A model generated the notes under the pieces. It saw only the letters and a program-made list of their open reading frames with translations, was not told the origin of the DNA and did not search any database. Positions 49,040-60,965 of a stretch of DNA of 64,000 nt are shown here, piece by piece. Made by a program: the position numbers and the translations under genes. Position 1 is the stretch's first letter. Each line of letters opens with the position of its first letter. The DNA is from Endocalyx cinctus (Eukaryota; Ascomycota; Sordariomycetes; Amphisphaeriales; Apiosporaceae): positions 1,736,001 to 1,800,000 of the forward strand of contig BCKC01000006.1 in NCBI GenBank assembly GCA_001600455.1. The letters run 5' to 3'.

Positions 49040-51495
49040 TCATGTCGCCTTGGCGACGTATCTGTCGAACCAGCTCAGGAGCTCGTACACCATATGCTCA
49101 TTTGCTTCTCGTGACCCATACCAGTGGGGCTCGTGCGGGAAAACTACGAGCTTAGTCGTGCCGCCGTTTCCGGCCACGGCGTCGTAAAGTAGCCTGGACT
49201 GGAACGGTTGCGTGCCGGGGTTGGCGTCGCGCGCGCCGTGCATGAGAAGCAGAGGCTTCTTGATCTTGTTAGCGTGCGTCAAGGTCGAGATGTTGACGTA
49301 GAGCTGCGGCGCTTCCCAGTACGAGCGCTTTTCGTTCTGGAACCCGAAGAAGGTGTTGGTCTTGTTGTACGAGCCACTAGTGGCGACGCCCGCGGCAAAC
49401 AGGTCGCAGTGCGCCAGCAGGTTAGCGGCCATGAAGGCGCCGTGGCTGTGCCCGATGACGCCGACGCGAGTGCGGTCGGCGACGCCCGCCTCCACGGCCG
49501 CATCGATGGCCGCTTTGGCGTTCGCTACGAGCTGTACGAGGTAGTTGTCGTAAATAGTTTTGGGGTCCCCGTGGATCGGGAAGCGCGGCTCCATCACGGC
49601 AAAGCCCGCGAGAATCAGCAGCTGGTGCTTCTGCAGCACCACAAAGCTCTGGTCGGACCCGGTAACCTGGCTAGCGATCGACGCGTTTACGTGATCGAGC
49701 GGATAGGCGTAAAGGATGGTGGGGAGGCGGGTGCCGTCCTCGTAGCCAGGTGGGGTGTACAACTTGGCCGACAGTTGGACCCCATCATCCCGGACATAAT
49801 TTATGAGTCTCACCTTGATTTTACGAACCTCGGGAACAGGGTCGCGGTTATAAGTGATTTGTCGGACAGGCCCCAACGCGAAAGCGGCCTCACCCTCCGG
49901 CGCATCCTCTATGACGTGTGCAAGTTCGCAGGCAAAAAGGTTAGGTGGATCAGTTGGCGTTTGGCGCAAGGTAAAAAAGGAGATTCCGACTTCGTGGGGC
50001 AAAGTTTGAAAAGCAGCAAAATGCTCAACGGCGTTCGGGGGGCTACGGAACAATCGGCGGGTTTCAAGCGATTCGACATTAAGGCTATCTAAGAAAGGCC
50101 GATCGCCCTTCGGGGTTGAACCTTGGCTCTGCATGAAAATCAGATTGCCTTTCTGATGCATTACCACGGCGCCGTTCGGAAGAGTACGCCATACGGGCGT
50201 GCCTGGATATTTATACACGTCATTTATATGCAGTTCCCAGCAGAGCCGGCGAGTCTCCTGAGGGTTGTGTATGTCAATGAAGAAGACACGATATATATAC
50301 GTGTTCAAGTCTCTCTCGTACGCCATGGCGAAACCGCGGCTCTCGCCCCAATAACAGCCGGACCAACGGAGCTCGGTGCGCATGATTTCCTTGGGCCTTG
50401 AATTCAAACCAAAGGGCGCAGCCAGCGTCATAATTTTGTCGCGACTGTCCGATTCCGTTTTCCAGTCGCCGCCATCCAGGGCCTCGGGCCATAGCAGCAT
50501 CGCCGGCTCGTTGGCTACCCAGGAGATAGTGCGCGGCCCGGTCCGGACGCCGTTGTGGGGAACATGGTCGGCTAAGTCCACGATGGAGACTGGATAGGGC
50601 TGGGGATTTGCGAAGTCCGACATGTCCCAGACCTGGACCATGTGCCGAAAGCGCTTGTACGTGGTCACGTACGAGTACGGCTTACGGATCACCGTGACGA
50701 GTAGGTGCGTGCCGTCCGGTGCCGGGTCGACTTGCCAAAAGCAGTCGGTCGGAGAAACACCCGCGGAGCTGTCGAGCTCTTTCACATACTGAGCCTCGAG
50801 CGTGCCGGGATCGATCGAGGCAAGCTCCGACTTCGCGTAGTACTCGAAGAGGCGCTCGTCGTGTGGGCCAGTCAGTGTGCCGCGGGATTCGTAGGTTCCG
50901 CGGGGGCGACCCCCATCGCCGTTAGTGGATTCCAGGACCAGCGGGCCTGCTCGCGCGGCCTCGTCGAGTGGCGGTCGTCCTTGGCCCCTGGGCACGAGTT
51001 TGACAAGTAACGTCTTCTGGTTGGCCGTCCACTGCAGCTCGTCTCCGAGCATCGGGTTCAGCCGAGCGGAGGGCACGATCCGAGCCTCACCCGACATCCC
51101 GTTGCCGATCCAGAGCTCGACCGCATTCTCGGTGGTGTTGGTGAAGGCAAACCACTTTCCGTCGGCGCTCCAGATGGGGTTGCCGAGCTGGGCCTTCTCG
51201 GGAACATCTACTATAGTCTTTATGCCGTCTGCTACGCGTACGAGGGTGTAGGCGGTGGCGAGGATGCGGATGCCGTTCTCGCTAGCTGTGTTGCGCACGC
51301 TACGGTTTTCGGGGTCGATGCGCACACCGGCCAGGCTTAGATACGGGCTCGCTACATGCTCTATGGGCGGAAACCTCGGGAAACTGATTTGGAGGAAATA
51401 GTCACGCTTGGGGCTTAACGACAGCTTAGGCGTGAGAGGGGCGTTCATGACACTCAGAATGCTAGGAGGGGGCTGGCAGTAGCCTGAGCCTGAGT

Positions 51496-51546
<51 letters not shown>

Positions 51547-51574
51547 GAAACGATATATCTCGAGCTGGAGCCAT
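49040..51574 (-). CDS. Prolyl-oligopeptidase-family serine peptidase, glutamyl-endopeptidase type (S9D-like)
   Basis: An intronless, GC-rich gene of 844 residues. The N-terminus carries a GS dipeptide repeat (residues about 11-31). It is followed by the family opening PPPSILSVMNAPLTPKLSLSP, then FPPIEHVASPYLSLAGVRIDP, typical of bacterial and plastid glutamyl endopeptidases. A seven- or eight-bladed propeller follows. The C-terminal alpha/beta-hydrolase has the nucleophile elbow GHSHGAFM, the acid in HGARDANPG and the His in FPHEPHWYGSRE. No transit or signal peptide is apparent, so a cytosolic role is likely. The closest architecture is mostly known from bacteria and chloroplasts. Lack of introns and higher GC than its neighbours fit horizontal origin, but that is inference. 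Confidence 0.88.
51481..51546. repeat. Hexanucleotide repeat (AGCCTG)11 coding Gly-Ser
   Basis: Eleven tandem 6-bp units with one variant unit (AGTCTG at 51493-51498). They lie inside the peptidase coding sequence and encode alternating Gly and Ser, the variant giving one Asp. The 6-bp step keeps frame, so the tract can vary in length without harm. Confidence 0.95.
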
Positions 51575-53180
51575 TTTAAGAGTGAGTAGAGGAACCTAGG
51601 CACGATATATAAGAGGCGGAATTATATAGTTGTGAAAGTATGCAAGAAGTGACGATGTGGGGGATAATAAAGGCGAGGACAGCCCGGGCTTTAAAATAAT
51701 GGCTGCCCCCTGCCTACTTGCTTAGTTGTCTTATCGAATAGCCCGAGCGTTAGGACGATTAATCCTTAGTTTAACCACATACCAAAGTTTTAATTTGTTA
51801 TTGGTTGACATTTACGCACATGCGTCGCGTTTGCTGGAAACTTGGCAGTGTTACCTGCGGCTTTCCGGCTTGCTTGAGATAGATACTTGAGCGTTATTCA
51901 AGCCAATCCTCGTTATATAAAGCTTTATTTAAACTTTAGGGCGGCACCGCATCCGATAATTTCATAAGCCTTCCTATTTTTCCCGGGTTTATCCCCAAAA
52001 GGTCATCCTCCGTAGACATATTCAACGTACTTCTCGCATAGGATGCCAAAGCGACAAGTCGAATGCACATGATGTAACTACACGTCTAGGGTTATTTTTG
52101 GCGTTTCTATTGGTTTAATCTATCTAAGGAGGGAGAAAAGTGAGGAGAAATGAATACCAAGAATGGTTATCCGAGTAGGTTGCGAATAAGAAGGCCCTGC
52201 TCGGAATCAAAATTATTATGTTAACTAGTATATGAAAATATGTTGTTATTACTTAAGTGTTACCGGATAAGCTCATATTTCTCAGATTGTATACTGGTTA
52301 CTTGGGCTCCAGCATTACTTACCAAAAATATTTCCCTATAAGTGCTCCAATTGCAGGGGCTCTCTAAGTGCATATACTGCCAATGCAGATTGTTTTGACC
52401 AATAACTGGCGGTATGGACTTAGCGTAGGCCGGCAGGCGCTCCAAAAGGAATACCATCACCTCCAATGCCTGCGGTTAATGTTCCGACTGCGCCGCAAGA
52501 GTCGCATCTTCTCGTCTGGATCGCGGCCGAGACCGGTATGTACTAGTATGGGACTTTGCACATTCCCTGTCGACATGGATAGATAGCCAGGAAGCTAGGA
52601 TTTCCTTATGCAGCGTATACAGATGAACATAGAAACATTTTCATGGAGCACTCATATCTCAAAAGGGAGTTGCATCATGTACCTAGGTACGTAGTGTCGA
52701 CGTATGCGGGTNNTTAANAAAGTGAAGAGNGANTAATGATNTTTTTTTTTTTTTTTTTTTTTNNNAAAAAAAAAAAAAAAAAAAAAAAAAACATTAATAA
52801 TATCTAAAGTCTCCTTCGCATTAGCCCATCCTCAGCCATTTCAGCCCCCCCTTCCCCTGCCCCTTAGGTGCAAACTCAAGCCCCTTTGAAACTCACATCT
52901 CGCTAAGAAAGAGAATGTCGTGTACACTTCTCTCATTTTTTTCCAAAAATCATCGCTTATACTTGAATCCTTGAAAAACGGCTCGGTTTTACATAGCAAA
53001 GGAAATTTGATTATAAAATAAATACATTTACTAAAAATAATCATTTGATGTCCGTGTTTATTAGATTTCTTATCACTAAGAAAAACATCGTCTCTATTTA
53101 CATCAAACGCTGTCCAATACCTGTGAAGAGGTCCGGGTCCAGGTATATATCACCATTTCTTGCAGACAATAGAGGACTAT
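51575..53180. other. Intergenic with ambiguous low-complexity block
   Basis: 1.6 kb without a supportable gene. A minus-strand frame at 52260-52466 reads protein-like for about 60 residues but has no recognisable domain. Ambiguous bases at 52712-52741 precede a T21-NNN-A26 block. Confidence 0.5.
52742..52791. repeat. T21-NNN-A26 block with ambiguous bases
   Basis: A run of T, three unresolved bases, then a run of A, preceded by more N calls. It could be a true palindromic A-T tract or an assembly join at a homopolymer. Confidence 0.8.
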
Positions 53181-53964
53181 TCATATTAGTTCATCCTGCC
53201 CATTGTTGCGAAATTTTGACATTCGTCTCCGAAGTTGGTGGAAAATGGGGGTGGCATCGATGCTGATATAATGCTTTGAGTAGGCATCACTGTGGAAATA
53301 GGTGCTATCGCGATCTCTGCTTCGTGGAATAGTACCAGGAAGCCCTGTACTCGGCGATATTAAAATTTGACCTTGGCCAGGAGTATTCAGGGGTGAGGCA
53401 CAATTTGATCCAGCGTTATCGCTCTTTCTTGGGGAAGCTGCAACCTTGTTGACTTGGGCCGCTAGGACCGCAGAAGTAGCTGCTGCTGCCTTTTCGACGG
53501 TACCGGCATGATGATTTTGGTGTCTAGTAAGAGTTGCTCGCCTGGTGAAAGTTTTCTGGCAGTGCGCGTAAGGACACTTATATGGGCGGTTGCCTGAATG
53601 AATACGACGATGTTTTGACAGCGAACTATTATCGCTGAATGGGTCAAATGCCATTGTGAATTCGTTCTGAGTTAAATTATTAGTACGCTTTCACGCGCTT
53701 ATAATATATTGGTAGCCTACCATGTCGAACAAGATCACTTCGTCGAGCAAACCCCTTCCCGCACGTACTACACGGGTGGGCTTTCGAAGATGGCTGAGGC
53801 GGAGCTTCGCATGAAAGGTCATTCTCTGATCCGTTGGTTTCGTTTGATATCCACACTGAAATCTGAGCGAGGGGGTGATATCTAGGAGCCCTGGTAGTAT
53901 TAGAAATGGCGTACGTCTGCGGCCGGGCGTTAGGCATAGCACTGGTTAGAAACGAAGACGCCAT
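53181..53964 (-). pseudogene. C2H2 zinc-finger protein with internal deletion and frame shift
   Basis: Exon 1 (53721-53964) starts at the ATG at 53962-53964 and ends inside a complete finger, CSTCGKGFARRSDLVRH. A GTAGGC donor and TCAG acceptor (53667-53720) continue it as ERIHNG in frame. The next recognisable text, [16 protein letters not shown], is the right half of another finger in a different frame. It is followed by an intact finger [19 protein letters not shown] and a Ser/Ala-rich tail. Relatives carry at least one more finger between these halves, so a deletion seems to have removed about one and a half fingers and shifted the frame. A shorter protein starting at the internal ATG of the second part (about 157 residues, one and a half fingers) could still be made. 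By family, a DNA-binding transcription factor. Confidence 0.6.
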
Positions 53965-54077
53965 GATCGGATAGAAGACGCGCAATGGTCCTCTGATAAT
54001 TTCATATAAATTTTATAGCTGTGAATACGGAAGGCCAGAGGTGACACTGGGAAAAAGTAACTTTCTTCTTGTGTTCT

Positions 54078-55429
54078 CTATTTCCTGTACAATCGTTGAG
54101 GTCGCCACAGCATGGGACTTTTCTTCATTGACTCAGGCCAGTGGGTCATCACGCCCGCCATTCTAGAGAATCCATTTAAAGCTACTAAAGTATCCAGCTC
54201 GAGCCCCAGCGCCGTATAGATCAGCCTTTACAGACAGCTTCCTGGACACGAAGTACTCATCCGTACTGGCGATATCATCAATCTTCAGAGCAATTTCCAA
54301 GATCGTATTTGCTCCTTGGAATTTTACCTGATCCTTCAGCTTCTGGAGTATATAATTAGCGCGGGGTCTATGGTTTTATAGCCCCGTCGCCGTAGACGAT
54401 GAATGGAAATAGGAATCACCACCATGAGGAGGTCCCCAACCCGACACGAAAGCGACAATAGTGCTAGCAATAGGATCCGTCAAGGTCGAGGAGGCATGCA
54501 GAAAGGCAGAAGGAGAGTGCGTCATCTCGTGATCTGCATAAAGGATCGAAAGCTTTTGAAGACATTTCTCTAGCCTTAAACCAGTTTCTCCGGGAAGTCC
54601 CATAATCCTTAATTAATACGTTCGCGATGTAAGAGCCATCCGGATTTGCAGGGGTGAACGGTCGGTTACGCTTGTGCTAGTACACCGAAGCGACGGTAGT
54701 AGCCAAGGAGCCTAACGTTCTAATTATAGCAGCATCAACCCTTCTAGGATTTCCCAGATAGTATGCTTGGCTCTAGTTATGAATTTGCTTGGAGCCTTGA
54801 TCAACGGCCGCGTAGGCTGCCAAACCGGCCAAAATGATTAGACCGGCTGAGGCTTCACGACTTTGGATGCGATCAGTCAACTAGCGCCTTGATTATAAAT
54901 GAAAATATCTAGGAAACTTAATGAACTGACGGGAATGCTTGAATAGCCTCTACGACAGGCTGTGGAGCCTTCATCGCAGCAGCTAAATCTCTCCGCAGAC
55001 GTTATTCATTAGCCACCGAGGGTAGATGGCCCTAGATGAGGAGGTACAAGACTTACTCGTAGTCATGATTTTCGAAAAGATATCCGATATCGAGATCTCG
55101 ATACTTGATTTGACCAATCTCTACATCACTATCAATGTATATTAGCTTCATTTCATGACTTCTTGCCTGACCCTTTCAGTAACCTACATGAAGGTAATGG
55201 ATGATTCTACACATGCTGTATTTATGAAACCTCTGTCGAAGATTCCAAGGCCTGTGTTTGATACGAACTGACCGTCCTCAAGCGGACTTTCATCCACATA
55301 TTTAATTATAACGAAATCAATAGTCTTGACAGAATTGTGGCTTATGGGAACATGATACTTGAGCGGAGTTCGACTATCAGTAATCTCGAGATAACCGTTT
55401 TGTTTCTTACATAGAGCTGTATCAGACAT
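54078..55429 (-). pseudogene. Citrate-synthase-like gene, RIP-type decay
   Basis: Nearly the whole citrate synthase fold is readable in pieces. The start is ATG at 55427-55429 with EITDSRTPLKYHVPISHNS, GIFDRGFINTAC, then GQIKYRDLDIGYLFENHDYE. Next comes VLYLLI with stops at 55053-55055, 55032-55034 and 55002-55004, then RRDLAAAMKAPQPVVEAIQAF. GLIILAGLAAYAAVDQGSK is followed by stops at 54773-54775 and 54677-54679. A frame shift near 54610 precedes LSILYADHEMTHSPSAFLHA, GPPHGG and EYFVSRKLSVKADLYGA, and the family ending AGVMTHWPES...LWRPQRLY before TAG at 54078. At least two stops sit at Trp or Gln codons and fit C-to-T or G-to-A change. Introns are present at 5' junctions. It is not translatable as an enzyme. 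Confidence 0.85.
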
Positions 55430-57486
55430 ATTAACTACGAAGTGAGCAAGGCAAAGTTTCTCACGTTATGTAAAATAGTAACTGATCAAATATAGATTGG
55501 GAAGTAATTAATTGGATAGATAAATTAATTTCGCCGAGGTAAATTTCCACCTCGGTAGTGCCTTAATATTTTAGGGGGTAACTTTTTTGGATGACTCTCA
55601 AAAGATAGCCAGAAAACTATATATTTCCTTCCTGATGATGAGGGCGTTTGGTTTATATGAAAGACGGGATACCGAGTACTGTCTACTTTTATGTTAGGTG
55701 TCCTGTTAAACGTATATATGGACTTAGCCTGCAAGACAAGCGGGGAGATCTCCTTTTGCGCAACATGTCCCGTATTGAGCCTGACTTGTTGTGATGGATA
55801 TGGCTGACTGGCAGACTGGGAAATGTAAATATGGGTATATAGTTTATGACGGGAGTCATAAGTGGTCTGTGCACTACACCACTTACTTCAGAATGATTCT
55901 GTTCAGCAGCATCATCCGTACATTCACCTGCTCATGACACGACATATTTTATACGTATTCTTTTCGAGTAAACTACGTGGCACCATCCAGTTATTCTAAC
56001 ACATATAGTCGTCATGAATAATTATGAAAAATGAATAGGCTCATAACTGTTCACGTCGCAAGTCGATTTCGAGGGAAATGTAAACACCTGATTGATTGGA
56101 TATCGACACTCTGCCGCCCAGCATTCTAGGCAGCAAGCCAGTCAGCCAGTGCAACGCCCTGCCCCGCCCCCTCAAACGGTGGGGGACATGCCACATCATA
56201 GCGCTCCAGTAGGACTTATGTTGAATCAGGCCTACCACATCCACTAGAGGAAAATCAACCATGGTATGGCATAACAATATGCGCCTAACTTAATCACAGT
56301 CATCAGTTGGCACATGAAAGTCGCGGGTGGACGACGCGGTGGTTCGGGGGACTTGCCGTACGTCGCCCAGTCAACCGATCCACCGGTCTGATAAGAATAA
56401 AGGCAAAAAGCAACGCGCCCGCACAACATGCGAATTGAAGTAGGTGAGTTGAGCTTAAGCTTGAACTCTCCCTAAATAATCTGAATCGTTCGTCATCCAT
56501 TACATGTTATTGACAATGTATACCCTGGATAAAAATTATGTAGCAGAAGGAAATAGCTGCGTGAAATGCTTGAAGTAAGCTGGAAGTGTTCATGTAGTAT
56601 TAGTGGTGAAGGTAGTACCGGGCCGTTCACGAATGATGCTACGCGGATTTCAAAAATACCTAAATTATCCTTAAACTCCGGAAGTAAAGGAGGTATAGTA
56701 GCCGACTTGTCGTCGGAGAGTGTCACTTCTTTGACGTCGATTCATAAAGGAGTCGATACTACTTCGGAAGAATCCCTTCTTGCCGTTTTTCTGAACAGTG
56801 AAAATTAAATTGCCTTCGACTCCTTGGCCCTTATTAAACGATGACACGACTAATAGGCGGCCCTTTCTCATTGGGGCGTTCCCTTGGGTCCGACTTACCG
56901 ATCAATTCTAATGATTTAGTTTGGTTGTTCTATCGGCAATCACGTTCTACCTAGGTAATTACTAGTAACCGCTTATGCAAAAAAAAAAAAAAAAAAAAAG
57001 AGGCAACTAAAACCCCTGTCAATAAGGTAACTCCCGCAGTATACAGTTACCCACCTCCCCACTACGCTCCGACCGTCCGTCACTCACGCAGCCACATTTA
57101 CTATCTACGTACCTTCTCTCTGATATGATATGAACTAGACCTTCCTGCGCCGTGATGACTACTGTAGACGACATATGCTGCCTAGGGAAGGTATAAAAAA
57201 AAAAAAAAAAAAAACCCTTGTCAAAAGATGACTTAAAAATCCTTCACTAACGCACACTGGGGCCTCCAAGTAATGCACTGCTACGCAGGTCCAGGCAGCA
57301 ATACCCAGCCAGATTTTGATTTAATTGATATAAATTAAATCTTTCAGGAGGTAACGCAATGTAGGCTGGCTCGGTAAGTACCTAAGTTCTGTTGTAATAT
57401 AAAAACTGTTCAAAAGCCCAACTTTGATTTATTTAGCTCGCGTTTTTCAACAATTAAAAACGTCATTCTTAGCCAAAATCGTTAAA
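55430..57486. other. Spacer upstream of the AAA gene
   Basis: 2 kb without a supportable gene. Two A20 tracts near 56979 and 57197 are each followed by a similar short sequence (AAAACCCCTGTCAA and AAAACCCTTGTCAA). Frames near 56500-56800 on both strands are short and unrecognised. Confidence 0.5.
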
Positions 57487-60400
57487 ATGAGCATCGAGTC
57501 CGAAACAAAGCAGCCCAACGATTGCAAGGAGCATATAACTCTTGCAGGAGATGCTGTGATCGAGAACGATATGGAATCAGAAAACGTAACTTCAAATGTT
57601 GCGACCTCCCCATCTCCGAGATGCAAGTTGCCAAGAAGCCGTCGCCGCAGGATGCGACCATCTGACCGTACCTGGGAACAAATGCCATTCGCTGATTTGG
57701 ATGACCTTGTCAACGTCTTCAATGACGACGATGGTTCGTGTGACGACGATTCTAGCTCGACAATTTCAACGTTCTCAGACTTCGATTCCGAGAAAAGGCC
57801 CGATCAAGATCTAGAATGGGCTGAGCCCTTACTTCATGATGGTGACTTAGAGACTATTTTTGACGAGTCACCCGCCAGACAAGAGTGGCTGAAGCAAAAG
57901 CGAGACCAAAATGAGAAGAACTTGTACCTCGACCGGATTATGGAGATGGTCGGTCATGAGCAGGTCAAAGCCCGCTTTCTTGGTGTCAAAGCTAGAGTTG
58001 AGGCAGCCAATCGATGGGGGGAGGATGTGAAAAGCCTTAACTTGGATTTGATTTTACAAGGCAATGATGGAACCGGTCAGTCTCCAGAGTATTACCTGCG
58101 TATTAATTCTTCTAATCAATTTCAAACAGGCAAGAGACGTATTGCACAGCTCTACGCCGAGTTCTTGTACTCGATCGGCGCTGTTCCCCGACGCCACTTC
58201 AAGCGTTCCACGGGCTGTAGTTTACCGGAAAAGGACGATGGTTCGACTGTACGTAATTAATTACCCTTCCTGAGCTTTCTTTTTTTTTTTTCCTTCTTTC
58301 CTCAAGAAAGGCCGGTGAATTTATTATTAATACAAACTCGATTCTCCAGATCATCTTCTTCCAAGACGCGGAAAGGATTGATCAAGCCAGTGGAGTTGAA
58401 AATATTTTCGGGACGAGTGAGCAAAGGCAAGACCAATGGCGAGTGATTTTGTCGTATAGAGAACTGAGCGAAGACTCGAAAGACGCTCTAGAAGCTACCC
58501 CCGAGTCTCGAAGACGGCTCCAGGACATGATAAGACTGCAAGATTACAACGAGGACGAAATGACGGAATTGTTGAAGCGACTTGCCAAAAAACAGTCTTT
58601 GGAATTTGAAGAGGACAAAGATGACATTGCGTTACGTGGATTGGCTCGCAAGACACTGAAAAAACAAAACACCGATGATTACGACTCTTGGAATGTGGAT
58701 GCGCTGAAAATGGAACTGGATCAAGCCTGGGAACGCCGCACATTGCGACTGGAAAAAGATTGGTCGCAGTGGGCAAAAAGACATACGCCCACTCAAGACC
58801 GAGAAATTAATCTCCAGAAACCCAAGCAAGGTGGTATCACGCGAGAAGATGTTTTCGGCCCCGAGCCAGGAGATACCAGGAATGAAAACAAAGCTTGGAA
58901 AGAGATTCAAAAGATGGTTGGCCTTGAAGGAGTAAAGAAGGAAGTGAACCATCTCTTCGATCTAGCTAAACACAACTATCAGCGCGAGCTCCGAGGCGAA
59001 ACCCCGGCGAAGATCAGTCTCAACCGCGTCTTTCTCGGAGATCCAGGTGTAGGAAAGACAACCGTTTCGAAACTATACGGGCAAATCATCGCTGATTTAG
59101 GGTTTGTTTCAAAAGGTTGGGTTATACATACAAATCCCTCAAACCTAGTGGGTCAGTATATTGGTCAATCTGAAGCTTTTACTAGAGAGGCTTTGGGAAA
59201 GGCGAAGGGAAATGTTCTCATCATCGATGATGCCCACATGCTGCATCCCCGGTATAAATGTGACTTCCGCCATGAAGTTATCAACACGCTGGTGGCAAAT
59301 ATTTCTGGCTCACCGGACGAGGACAGATGTGTCATCCTGTCTGGGTATACCGATGCGATGGAGAGTATGTTTCTGAACAGCAATCCAGGTCTACGGAGAC
59401 GATTCCCACTCGAGAATGCGATGAAATTTCCTAGCTACAATGATGATCAGCTCTCCGACATTCTTCATCGAAAGATAGCAGAGGACGGGATAACAGCCTC
59501 GGATCATGGCCTTAAGGTCGCGCGCGAATATCTGAGCAGAATGCGCATCCGTCCCGGGTTTGGAAATGGAGGGGATGTCGACAACTTGTTGACTCGAGCA
59601 AAGAATCGCCAGCAAGATAGATTGGCAAAATCTGGTGTCGATCTCTTCAACATGCGTAGTACTCCGTTGGAGGCCAGGGATTTTGACCCAGATTTCGACA
59701 GATCGCTCCACACCGATGAAAATCGAAACAAATTATTTGAAGGGTTTGTTGGGTTCGAGAGTATCGTTTCACAGTTTAAGAGTTATCAAATGATGACCGA
59801 TGGAATGCGGCGTTTTGATATTGACCCAAGGCCGCATGTGCCCTGGGCATTTGTCTTTGAAGGACCTCCCGGAACTGGTAAAACGTGAGGAACCTCTAAA
59901 TCAGATTCTTTTTGTTGTTGATTACTAACTTTTTTTTTCCAGGTCGACGGCTAAGAAATTAGGTAGAATTTTCTACGACATGGGCTTCATTTCAAGCGAT
60001 GAAGTGATCACTTGTTCCGTAACCGATCTTATCGGTAAATATTGCGGTCAAACCGGGCCCAAAGTCCTCGGTCAATTTGAAAGGGGACTCGGAAAAGTCC
60101 TGTTCATCGATGAGGCCTACCGGCTCAACCCGTCTAGCTGCAGCGGTAGCGATTTCAATAAGGAGGCCATCGGAGAGATCGTTGACATCATGACCAAGCC
60201 GCGATTTCTCGGGAATATGGTCGTCATCCTCGCCGGGTACGAAAAAGAGATGGAGACTCTCATGGCGTCGAACCCGGGTTTGCGGAGCCGATTTCCGACA
60301 CATATCACGTTCCCGAAGATGACGCCGGAGCATTGCTTCCGGCACCTGACACAGCAGCTTTGTAAGCTCAAAATCAAGGTCTCGGGTATTAACGACGAAA

Positions 60401-60708
60401 ACCCGGAAGACGAAAATTACCAAATCATTCTTTCGACGTTCAGGCAGCTGAGCCAGACGAAAGGGTGGGCTAACGGGCGAGACGTCGAGACGATAGCGAA
60501 GAATATCATTCAGATGGTGTTTATAAGAGTGCATGAATGCGGGCTAGATAATCTAGTTATTACCCCGGAGGAGCTCACTAGCAAATTACGCGATATGCTC
60601 AAAGAACGTACCCGTTCTAAGCATTCGCCAATGGGATCTCAACATAGTGCTACCGACAGTAGGGAAACCCCGTACTTTAGGTTAAAAAGCAAAAAAGGCC
60701 AACATTGA
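57487..60708 (+). CDS. CbxX/CfxQ-like AAA+ ATPase with three AAA modules
   Basis: Four exons, 57487-58075, 58130-58248, 58350-59884 and 59943-60708, encode 1002 residues. After an acidic, low-complexity N-terminus, module 1 has a P-loop GNDGTGKRR (about 196) and a Walker-B-like IIFFQDAE. Module 2 has GDPGVGKTT (about 465), VLIIDDAHML and NPGLRRRFP. Module 3 has GPPGTGKTS (about 743), VLFIDEAYRL and the arginine-finger region NPGLRSRFP. Only module 3 is fully canonical: module 1 lacks the Thr/Ser after the P-loop Lys and the second Walker B acid, and has no arginine-finger region. Bacterial relatives remodel Rubisco or act in sporulation; the fungal role is unknown. The 54-bp first intron sits inside the module 1 P-loop, has no stop and keeps frame. 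Confidence 0.9.
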
Positions 60709-60965
60709 TTCTTGAGGATTCCTGTCATTGCAAGCAACTGGGATTGATTAGGCAATAAAATCTCTCCAAAAATCACGAATTAGTGCAGATAGTATTTAAT
60801 ACCAAGCTCAGCGGTAGAACCACCGTACAAGTATTAATGTGTTGCTAATCTTTTGAAAATAAGATAAGATACAGGAGAGAAAATATTGAAATAAGCAAGT
60901 GTCTAATTGTCTGCTTTTTTTTTTTTTTTTTTTAATTGAAGGAGAAAAAAAAAAGGGGGGCAGCC

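Noticed and set aside
49208..50092. 294-codon plus-strand frame
   Set aside because: It lies antisense to the S9 peptidase, whose motifs are clear. The frame is a by-product of GC-rich codons and has no recognisable domain.
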